Below, piece after piece: positions 34,480 to 41,446 of a stretch of 64,000 nucleotides of DNA. The stretch spans positions 62,001 to 126,000 of the forward strand of contig JANNBM010000051.1 of NCBI GenBank assembly GCA_031385445.1, read 5' to 3'. The translations under genes were made by a program, and so were the position numbers. This DNA is from CAIYZT01 sp031385445 (GTDB lineage: Bacteria > Pseudomonadota > Alphaproteobacteria > Rhodobacterales > Rhodobacteraceae). How positions within the stretch are numbered: position 1 is the first letter of the stretch; the number at the start of each line of letters is the position of its first letter. Under the pieces are notes generated by a model. That model made no database searches and was not told the origin of the DNA. It was given only the letters and a program-made list of their open reading frames with translations.

Positions 34480-35819
34480 CCCAAATCAAAGAAGCGTTCC
34501 AGCTCGACATCGGGAACCTTGGCGCGAAACTGGTCAAACTGACTTTGACGGGTTGCGGAGAAAGTTTCAACGAACCGTTCGCCCAGCCAGTCGCGGGCAA
34601 AGTCCGATCCGCGCAGCCGTTCGATGGCCTCGGGCATCGACCTTGCGAAATCGGGGCCTTGCGGCGGGGCGTTATGGCCGTTGCCCTTGATCTCGTCCAT
34701 GGGTTCGATCTGCTGGGTTATCCCCGCAACGCCCGCCGCGATCGTGGCCGCGGCGGTCAGATAGGGGTTCGTATCCGCCCCCGGCAAGCGGTTTTCCACC
34801 CTGAGACTGCCCGCGTCATGGCCGACCACGCGAAAGCAGGTGGTGCGGTTTTCATAGCCCCAGGTCAGGCCGGGCGGCGCAAAAGTGCCGGGCGCGAAGC
34901 GGCGATAGGCATTGACCGTGGGCAGGCAAATCAGGCTCATCCCGCCCAGATACCTTTGCAAACCACCCAGAAAATGACGGAATTTCTGCGAAATTCCATT
35001 CGGGCGCGACGGGTCGTGAAAAATGGCGACGCCGTTGGTGTCTTTCAGGCTGATATGGACGTGAATGGATTGGCTGTCGGCGTTTTCGGTCCAGCGCGGC
35101 ATGAAGGTGACCGAGCGGCCCTGCCGGATGGCGAGCGCGCGCAGGAAATTCTTCAACAAAACCAGCTGATCGGCAGGCTCCAGCCCCTCGCCCGCGCCAA
35201 TGCAAGCCTCCATGAACCCGCCGCCGATTTCCTCGTGCATCTTGGCGAGGTTGATCCGAAGCGGCTCGCACATGGCTGAAACCGCCTCGTACCATTCACT
35301 TTGCACCGCCTGATAGATCACCAGATCGTGGCTGGCATGGGGCGTGGCGGTTTTCAGATTGCGGTAGCCTTTGGCGCGGGCGGTTTCGGCGGTTTCGTCA
35401 AACAGGGTGTATTCCAGCTCCATCCCGTATTTCGGCACCAGCCCCGCCGCATTCGCCCGCGCAATCACCCGCTGCAGGATCGAACGCGGGCAGATCGCCG
35501 CCGTCTCTCCGGTATACTGCGCCAGCATCAACAGATCGTGGCCGGGCTTGGCCCAAGGGATGTGCCGCGCGCTCAACGGGTCCACCTGCAACGGATCGTC
35601 GTGAAAATCGCCGGTGCCGTCGGTGACGCCCGGCATATCCAAAAGCTGATCCGTCGGGTCCAGCGCCAGCTGCGCCGGGGCCATGCCCATGCCGTTTTTC
35701 AAGATGCCGGGCAGGCTTTGACACGACACCATCTGGCCGCGCAACAGGCCGTTGGTGTCGGCGACGGCGACGGTGGCAAAGCGGGCGTCGGGCCGGGCGA
35801 TATAGGCGTCTGGGGTCAT
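34476..35819 (-). CDS. Glutamine synthetase family ligase (gamma-glutamyl amine ligase-like)
   Basis: A 447-aa GS-fold ATP-dependent ligase. It has an N-terminal beta-grasp part (FATVAVADTNGLLRGQMVS), the metal and glutamate site YGMELEYTLF, and HEEIGGGFMEACIGAGEGLE in place of the usual glutamate-binding helix. TFMPRWTENADSQSIHVHIS carries the ATP-site HVHIS, and FAPPGLTWGYENRTTCFRV is followed by RVENRLPGADTNPYL. The length and motifs match PuuA/GMAS-type enzymes that join glutamate to amines, not biosynthetic GlnA. In the operon it may ligate an amine or ammonia released from ring breakdown. It starts 10 bp after the TetR gene. Confidence 0.83.
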   Translation of the reverse strand: MTPDAYIARPDARFATVAVADTNGLLRGQMVSCQSLPGILKNGMGMAPAQLALDPTDQLLDMPGVTDGTGDFHDDPLQVDPLSARHIPWAKPGHDLLMLAQYTGETAAICPRSILQRVIARANAAGLVPKYGMELEYTLFDETAETARAKGYRNLKTATPHASHDLVIYQAVQSEWYEAVSAMCEPLRINLAKMHEEIGGGFMEACIGAGEGLEPADQLVLLKNFLRALAIRQGRSVTFMPRWTENADSQSIHVHISLKDTNGVAIFHDPSRPNGISQKFRHFLGGLQRYLGGMSLICLPTVNAYRRFAPGTFAPPGLTWGYENRTTCFRVVGHDAGSLRVENRLPGADTNPYLTAAATIAAGVAGITQQIEPMDEIKGNGHNAPPQGPDFARSMPEAIERLRGSDFARDWLGERFVETFSATRQSQFDQFRAKVPDVELERFFDLG

Positions 35820-35829
35820 GGCGGGCTCC

Positions 35830-36492
35830 TCACGGCGGGTTCACAATCAGGTCGAGCGCGGCAAGATCGGCCTGCGGGGCCGCTGAATAGGCCCGCAGAA
35901 AAACCCTGAGGCCGTTGGTCAGATAGCGCGCGATCTCGGGTTTTTCGGGGGGCGGGACGGGGATATGCAGGGCCTTGTTGCGCGGGGCCGACAGGATCAG
36001 CGCCCAAAGATCCTGCGCTGCAAGCTCGGCATCGTCGAAAATCAGGCGGCCAGCCGTGCGCTGATCGGTCAGATAATCCATGATGCCGCGCAGCACACGG
36101 TCCGGGCCCGAGGCTTGATAAGCGCGGCCGATCTCGGGGAACCGCTGCGCTTCGGCGATGATCAGGCGGGCAAGGGACAGAAACTCCGCGCTCATCACCG
36201 TGGCGGCGTAATCCCATGCAAAGCTGTGCAGATCAAAGACCATGCCCTTGGCGGAGGGATGCGCGAAGGCGTCAAGCATCTTGTCGCGCCCCGACAGCAT
36301 GATGGCGGCAAAAAGCTGTTCTTTGGTGCCAAAGTATTGATAAAGCGTTGGTTTTGACACTTCGGCGCTGGCGGCGATGGCATCCATCGAGGCGCCGGAA
36401 TAGCCCTCAGAACAAAAGATCGACAAAGCGGCTTGCAGGATGCGCCGCTCTTTGGCCTGCTTGTTAAGCGCGCGGGGCGAGGTGCCGGTCAT
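35830..36492 (-). CDS. TetR-family repressor
   Basis: A 220-aa regulator. The N-terminal TetR HTH runs from about residue 14 to 60 (KERRILQAALSIFCSEGYSG, ASMDAIAASAEVSKPTLYQY, FGTKEQLF). A helical effector domain follows, with the TetR C-terminal pattern SLARLIIAEAQRFPEIGRAY. It is embedded inside the operon, overlapping the hydrolase gene by 4 nt, so it is probably autoregulated through the palindrome at 40200-40218 upstream of the first gene. Confidence 0.88.
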   Translation of the reverse strand: MTGTSPRALNKQAKERRILQAALSIFCSEGYSGASMDAIAASAEVSKPTLYQYFGTKEQLFAAIMLSGRDKMLDAFAHPSAKGMVFDLHSFAWDYAATVMSAEFLSLARLIIAEAQRFPEIGRAYQASGPDRVLRGIMDYLTDQRTAGRLIFDDAELAAQDLWALILSAPRNKALHIPVPPPEKPEIARYLTNGLRVFLRAYSAAPQADLAALDLIVNPP

Positions 36493-37793
36493 ACCAGAAG
36501 CCTTTGCACAAAGGCGGTCAAATGGCAGTTATAAGCGCCCGGCTGTTCCAGATTGCACAGATGCCCGGCCCCCGCGATTTCTTCGAACTGCACATCGGGG
36601 CGCGGGGCGGCGTCCACGATGCGGCGCGCGACGCCGCGAATTTCCGTTGGAGGAGCAAGCCGGTCATGCGCGCCGGTCATCATCAGCACGGGCATGGTCA
36701 GGCGGGCAAAGTCGAACCGTTCGGGCGGCGAGGTGAAGCAGATAAGTGCATCGCGGTAGGTGGCCGCCGGAATGGCCGACATCGAGGCGACAAGCGCCGC
36801 GCGGGTGTGGTCGGTGATCTGCGGACCGGCAAGGATTTTCACCACCTCCGGGGCGAAATCCGTCGGACTTTGGCCAAGGTTCAGCGGCGTTTCGCGGGCA
36901 CTGCGAAAGGCTTGACGCTCGGCCGGGCTTGCCTCGGACATGCCGGTGCAGCCGCCTGACAGCACCAACCCGCTTAGAATGCCGGGGGTGTGCAAGGCGA
37001 AGGACGTGGCGATCCACGCGCCAAAGGACAGCCCGACAAGGATCAGCTTTTCGGCGCCAAGGGACTGCATGACGCGGTTGATATCGGCGCAGTGATCGGC
37101 AATCGTCGATTGGTCCGCGCCAAGCGCGCTGCTGCCATAACCGCGCAGGTCCAGCGCGGCGGCGCGGGCAAAGGGCGCGACGGCGCGCAGCTGCGCGTCC
37201 CAATTGCCGCGCGCGCCGCCGATGCCGTGCAGGAACAGAACCAGAGGTCCGGGGCGGGCGGGCGTGACGGTCAGCGCCAGAGGGGGGCTGCCAGGGACCA
37301 TGATGGTGTCCAAAGGGCTGGCATTGCGGCTGTTTTTGGTGGGAACGGTGTGCGGCGCGCGCGTCCCAAGTGCGGCGCGCAAACCCGCGATTCCGGCTTC
37401 AAAGATCGGTTTGGTCCCGTCGGCAATCTGCGCCGCGCGTGCGGCAGGGGCGGTAATCTCGGCGGTAATCTCGGCGGTCCATGTCACATCGGTGCCGCCG
37501 CCCGCCGCCCCAAGCGCGATCCGCCCCACATAACGCGCCGCGCCTTCAATCCCTTCAAGCGCCAGATAGGCAAGTTCGCGGTCACTGTGGGAGCGATAGA
37601 TCAGCTGCTCGCGGAAGCCGGCAGGATCGCCGTGCACCGTAAAGCTGCGAATTTCGGCGTTGGCAGGCCCGCGTTCGGCGCGCATCTTTGCGATGGCCGG
37701 GTGCCATGTGCCGCAAAAATCACCGGCAAGCGCCCAGACCTCGGCCGGGGGCGCGGGGATATGGCCAGTCACGATCACCCCTTCTCGGGTCAT
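36489..37793 (-). CDS. SRPBCC domain fused to alpha/beta hydrolase
   Basis: A 434-aa two-domain protein. Residues 1 to about 140 look like an SRPBCC/polyketide-cyclase-like ligand pocket (VTGHIPAPPAEVWALAGDFC). Residues about 165-434 are an alpha/beta hydrolase with FLHGIGG (187-193), nucleophile S256 in VGLSFGAW, D377 in TGAHDRLAPP and H411 in AGAGHLCNLEQP. I chose the ATG at 37793, giving an ATGA overlap with the upstream flavoprotein gene. Beside a NicX-like gene the hydrolase part is a natural candidate for an N-formylmaleamate-deformylase-like or other amide/ester cleavage after ring opening. The fusion itself is unusual. Confidence 0.82.
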   Translation of the reverse strand: MTREGVIVTGHIPAPPAEVWALAGDFCGTWHPAIAKMRAERGPANAEIRSFTVHGDPAGFREQLIYRSHSDRELAYLALEGIEGAARYVGRIALGAAGGGTDVTWTAEITAEITAPAARAAQIADGTKPIFEAGIAGLRAALGTRAPHTVPTKNSRNASPLDTIMVPGSPPLALTVTPARPGPLVLFLHGIGGARGNWDAQLRAVAPFARAAALDLRGYGSSALGADQSTIADHCADINRVMQSLGAEKLILVGLSFGAWIATSFALHTPGILSGLVLSGGCTGMSEASPAERQAFRSARETPLNLGQSPTDFAPEVVKILAGPQITDHTRAALVASMSAIPAATYRDALICFTSPPERFDFARLTMPVLMMTGAHDRLAPPTEIRGVARRIVDAAPRPDVQFEEIAGAGHLCNLEQPGAYNCHLTAFVQRLLV

Positions 37794-39103
37794 GTTTGCG
37801 CCAGGCCCCCCAATCCGCCCGCATCCCCTCGCCAAAGCGAGGACCGCGCACCGGCCTCGTCTCCGGGGGCGGCGTCCAGCTCTGCCTCGTCGTAAAGGGT
37901 CAGGATCGACAGGTAATCTTCCATGATTTCAGAAGTATAGGGCAGCATCAACGCCCCGCAGCGGCTGTCGCGGTACATCCGTTCCAGCGGCATGGATTTC
38001 AACATCGACTGCCCGCCGCAGGTGCGGATGGCCATGGCAGCAATCTCTTGCACGCCCTCCATGACGTTGTACTGCGCGGCATACATGCGCAGAACCTGCG
38101 CTTTGCTGGGGAAACCCTGCGCCTCGGAAAACGCCTGCCACCACAGCGCGCGCATGGCGGCAAGACGGGCGTACATCTTGCCAACGGCGATGCGTTTGGT
38201 CGCAAACATGCGGCGATCAGCGGCAGGTTGGCCCGCCACTTCGCCGCGCAGATAGGCGACGGTGAAATCATAAGCGCCCTGCGCGACGCCCATATAGGTG
38301 GGCGACAGAGTGGCCATCATATGAGGCCAATGCGGCAGCGTTTTGATGAAAATACCGCGCGGCATCATCAGGTCTTCGTCGGTAACAAAGACGTCCTTCA
38401 GCACCAGATCGCGCGAGTTGGTGCCGCGCATGCCAAGCGGATCCCAAGTGCCCTGCACCATCAGACCGGGGGCGTCTTTGGGCACGACAAAGATCATCGT
38501 ATCTTCGTGGCGCGGCGCGGTCCCATCAAAAATCTCGGTGCAGACGATGGAATAATAGTCGCAATAGCCCGCGAGCGAGGCGAATTTCTTGAACCCGTTG
38601 ATCCGCCAGCCGCCTTCGACGCGGCGGCACTGGGTTTGCGCAGGTTTCGAGGTCCAGTTCTGGCCCGCTTCGGAAATTGGCTGCGAATAAATGCCTTGTT
38701 CGGTGACCGCACGGCGAAACTGTCGCGCGCGCAGCGGGGCAAAGGCGGCGCGGTCGGCGTCGGTCAGATGCGGCAGCTCGTACATGAAGCGGCACCACAT
38801 CATGGACGAGTTGTGCATGTTGAAGGTCAGCGCGGTGGCGCCGCAGTATTTGCCAATCTCGGCCCCCGCAATGGCATATTCGCCAAGGCTGAACCCGTGG
38901 CCGCCAAATTCGGTCGGCACGGTCAGGGTCAGAAACCCTTCGGCGGCGAGATCCTTATAGTTGTCAACCGGAAAACTGGCCTCGGTATCAATGGCTTTGG
39001 ACCGCTCGGCAAAGGTCGGACCCATCGCGTTAAGGCGGTTCAGAACGGCTTGCACCTCGGGGCGGATGCGAGACAGATCGTAATAATCGGCGATGTTTGA
39101 CAT
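37790..39103 (-). CDS. Acyl-CoA dehydrogenase-like flavoprotein, probable monooxygenase
   Basis: A 437-aa protein of the acyl-CoA dehydrogenase fold: FPVDNYKDLAAEGFLTLTVP, EFGGHGFSLGEYAI, IYSQPISEAGQNWTSKPAQT, GFKKFASLAGYCDYYSI, WDPLGMRGTNSRDLVLKDVF, and a C-terminal helical domain. Members paired with a separate flavin reductase can be group D monooxygenases (DszC/HpaB style). The operon supplies such a reductase at 33958-34479, so hydroxylation or oxidative opening of a ring is as likely as a true dehydrogenase role. It follows the NicX-like gene by 17 bp and overlaps the next gene by 4 nt. Confidence 0.8.
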   Translation of the reverse strand: MSNIADYYDLSRIRPEVQAVLNRLNAMGPTFAERSKAIDTEASFPVDNYKDLAAEGFLTLTVPTEFGGHGFSLGEYAIAGAEIGKYCGATALTFNMHNSSMMWCRFMYELPHLTDADRAAFAPLRARQFRRAVTEQGIYSQPISEAGQNWTSKPAQTQCRRVEGGWRINGFKKFASLAGYCDYYSIVCTEIFDGTAPRHEDTMIFVVPKDAPGLMVQGTWDPLGMRGTNSRDLVLKDVFVTDEDLMMPRGIFIKTLPHWPHMMATLSPTYMGVAQGAYDFTVAYLRGEVAGQPAADRRMFATKRIAVGKMYARLAAMRALWWQAFSEAQGFPSKAQVLRMYAAQYNVMEGVQEIAAMAIRTCGGQSMLKSMPLERMYRDSRCGALMLPYTSEIMEDYLSILTLYDEAELDAAPGDEAGARSSLWRGDAGGLGGLAQT

Positions 39104-39120
39104 GATTTTTCCAAAGCGCC

Positions 39121-40173
39121 TCAGGACGCCAAGCCTCCTTGCAAAACGCCCTCTTGCACCACGGTGCGGCCATCAAGCGCGATGGTGCAGCCGCGCATCG
39201 GCAGATCGAAATGACCTTGGGTGAAGCGGCCGGCGTATTGGTTGGCGCCGGTGGACCACAAAAAAGACCCGGCAATGGCGCGAAATTCGACGGCCTGCAG
39301 GTCGGCCTTGTCGTACATCAAGGCCGAAATCCAATGCGCGCCGGGGTTCATGCCCCAGCCGACATGGCTCATGCCAAAGGCGTTCCTGTCGCCCCAGGCC
39401 TCCAGATATTCGCGGAAATGCAGGGCGTCGATGCCATCGCCTTTGATATCCGAGATGAAATCCTGCGCGACGGTGATGTCGATCCGGCTGGTCAAGACGG
39501 TTTTGAAGGTCAGGTTCATATCGCCCCGGTCCATCACGATCCGCCCGTTCACCGTGCCCGGACCCGGAAAGGCAAGGCACAATCCGCCCGGCCAATGCGC
39601 CACAGACCCCGGAGCGGTGCCAAAACCGGCGGTGCCGCCGCAGGGCGCGCCGCGCAGATCGATGGTCAGATCGGTGCCCGCTGCCGAGGTCACGCGCATT
39701 TCCGCCGCCTCGCGCAGCATTTGAATGCCAAGCTGCACCTTGGGGCCAAGCGCGGCGCGCGGCTCGCAGCGTTCAAGGATTTCGGGGTGCTCGTTGGTGA
39801 TGACCAACAGCCGCGCCCGGCCAGCGGATTCGATCTCGGGCCATTCGGGGGCGTGGATCAGCCCTTCAACCGTGCAATCGACGATCACATCGACCCGTTT
39901 CAGCGCCTCGATCACCGCGCGGTTCTGTCCGATCGCCCACGAGGTGCCGGTGGATTTGACCGGAACCGGCGCGGTTTGCGGCGGGGTGGGCATGCAAATC
40001 ATGCAAAAATCTGCGCCAAGGTCATAGGCGGCAAGTTCGGCCAGATGCACCAGAACCGGGCGCGACAGGGTTTCGGACAGGACCGCGACCTGCGTGCCGC
40101 GCTCGATCCCGTTCAGCGCAAAAACCCGGCGAAACGCCGCCAGCCATTTGCCTTCGATCCGCTCTGGCAGCAT
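39121..40173 (-). CDS. NicX-like (2,5-dihydroxypyridine dioxygenase family) protein
   Basis: A 350-aa protein of the M29 aminopeptidase-like fold, the same length as NicX, which opens 2,5-dihydroxypyridine to N-formylmaleamate. By eye the C-terminal half aligns well (FGMSHVGWGMNPGAHW, then GSFLWSTGANQ, HFDLPMRGC). H270, H321 and D323 fall where NicX has its Fe(II) ligands. The NicX glutamate near position 177 aligns with A182 (GGTAGFGT...HWP), so chemistry or substrate may differ. It is the first gene of the operon; the candidate TetR operator is 27 bp upstream. It could instead be an aminopeptidase-like enzyme of another function. Confidence 0.75.
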   Translation of the reverse strand: MLPERIEGKWLAAFRRVFALNGIERGTQVAVLSETLSRPVLVHLAELAAYDLGADFCMICMPTPPQTAPVPVKSTGTSWAIGQNRAVIEALKRVDVIVDCTVEGLIHAPEWPEIESAGRARLLVITNEHPEILERCEPRAALGPKVQLGIQMLREAAEMRVTSAAGTDLTIDLRGAPCGGTAGFGTAPGSVAHWPGGLCLAFPGPGTVNGRIVMDRGDMNLTFKTVLTSRIDITVAQDFISDIKGDGIDALHFREYLEAWGDRNAFGMSHVGWGMNPGAHWISALMYDKADLQAVEFRAIAGSFLWSTGANQYAGRFTQGHFDLPMRGCTIALDGRTVVQEGVLQGGLAS

Positions 40174-40199
40174 TCGGGGGCATCCTTGTTCGAAAATAT

Positions 40200-40218
40200 T
40201 TACTATCCAGTTTAGTAA
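40200..40218. promoter_or_regulatory. Candidate TetR operator
   Basis: TTACTA (40200-40205) and TAGTAA (40213-40218) form a 19-bp palindrome with a 7-bp centre in the short AT-rich patch before the NicX-like start at 40173. Size and position suit a TetR dimer site overlapping the promoter of the operon that encodes the TetR gene. Confidence 0.5.
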
Positions 40219-40263
40219 TCCCGAATTCCAGGCGCCTTGTCAAATGGAAACGCCCCCGCCCCA

Positions 40264-40295
40264 GATTGCCCGATTGCCCGATTGCCCGATTGCAC
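40264..40295. repeat. Octanucleotide tandem repeat GATTGCCC x4
   Basis: Three perfect copies of GATTGCCC (40264-40287) and a fourth with one change (40288-40295, GATTGCAC), in the divergent region 57 bp before the dapD ATG. Confidence 0.85.
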
Positions 40296-40351
40296 GAAGC
40301 GCCCCTTGGCCCTATACGCGCGTTTCAACGCTTTTGCCGCAGGAGACCGCC

Positions 40352-41176
40352 ATGACCTATGCCGTTTTGGAAGCCGCAATCGAGGCAGCCTGGGAGGCGC
40401 GCGATGGCATCAGCCCCGCCACAAAAGGCGAGGCGCGCGATGCGATTGAGGCGACGCTGAGCGCGTTGGACACGGGCAAACTGCGGGTGGCGGAAAAGCG
40501 CGGGACCGATTGGCATGTGAACCAATGGGCGAAAAAGGCGGTGCTTTTGTCGTTCCGCCTGACCGACATGTACGAGATCGCGGGCAGCAACGGCGGGTCC
40601 AACTGGTGGGACAAGGTGCCGTCGAAATGGCAAGGCTGGAGCGAGGCAGACTGGAGCGCGGCGGGGTTCCGCGCGGTTCCTGGGTCCATCGTGCGGCGTT
40701 CGGCCTATATCGCCAAAGGCGTGGTTTTGATGCCGTCCTTCGTGAATATCGGGGCCTATGTTGACGAAGGTTCGATGGTGGACGGCTGGTCCACGGTCGG
40801 ATCCTGCGCGCAGATCGGCAAGAACGTGCACCTGTCGGGCGGCGTCGGCATTGGCGGCGTGCTGGAGCCGATGCAGGCGGGCCCGACGATCATCGAGGAC
40901 AACTGTTTTATCGGCGCGCGGTCCGAGGTGGTTGAAGGCTGCATCATCCGCGAAGGGTCGGTTCTGGGGATGGGGGTTTTCATCGGAAAATCGACCAAGA
41001 TCGTGGACCGCGAAACCGGGGCGGTGATGTATGGCGAGGTGCCTGCGGGGTCGGTTGTGGTGGCGGGATCGATGCCGACCAAGGGCGGGATCAACCTGTA
41101 TTGTGCGGTGATCGTGAAGAAGGTCGATGCGCAGACGCGGTCGAAAACCAGTATCAACGAGTTGTTGCGCGACTGA
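40352..41176 (+). CDS. dapD: Tetrahydrodipicolinate N-succinyltransferase
   Basis: Succinylates tetrahydrodipicolinate in lysine/meso-diaminopimelate biosynthesis. The 274-aa protein has an N-terminal helical domain (LEAAIEAAWEARDGISPATK) and a left-handed beta-helix of hexapeptide repeats (about residues 110-220). The latter contains VLMPSFVNIGAYVDEGSMVD and VGSCAQIGKNVHLSGGVGIG. The ATG at 40352 has a clear Shine-Dalgarno GCAGGAGA seven bases upstream; the frame is open further 5' but without family similarity. It is a single gene, divergent from the NicX-like operon, followed by a hairpin/repeat. Confidence 0.95.
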   Translation: MTYAVLEAAIEAAWEARDGISPATKGEARDAIEATLSALDTGKLRVAEKRGTDWHVNQWAKKAVLLSFRLTDMYEIAGSNGGSNWWDKVPSKWQGWSEADWSAAGFRAVPGSIVRRSAYIAKGVVLMPSFVNIGAYVDEGSMVDGWSTVGSCAQIGKNVHLSGGVGIGGVLEPMQAGPTIIEDNCFIGARSEVVEGCIIREGSVLGMGVFIGKSTKIVDRETGAVMYGEVPAGSVVVAGSMPTKGGINLYCAVIVKKVDAQTRSKTSINELLRD

Positions 41177-41206
41177 CGCGGGCGGGGTCCATGGCGGCGG
41201 GCGGAT

Positions 41207-41260
41207 GGGGGGCCAGCCCCCCCAGACCCCCCGGGATATTTTTAGACAGATGAATGGGCA
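41207..41260 (+). repeat. Hairpin plus GGATATTTTT-AGACAGATGAA repeat, copy 1
   Basis: GGGGGG (41207-41212)/CCCCCC (41217-41222) hairpin, then the core GGATATTTTTAGACAGATGA and ATGGGCA (41234-41260), downstream of dapD. The hairpin could terminate dapD; the core is shared with copies at 11461-11485 (inverted) and 63832-63859. Confidence 0.65.
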
Positions 41261-41446
41261 GGGTATTGCAGGCGCGCGCGCATTCCTGATTTAGGGGCTA
41301 TACAGACCGCTGTGATCTCTGTATTGCCCGCGCTTCGGCCCGAAAACTCGGGGATGCACCGCGACAGGGAGGTCCGGCGCAGACAAAGGGTGATGGAGCC
41401 GCATGGCAACCTCGGGCGCATTGCGCGCCCCCCCTTTGGGATAAAA

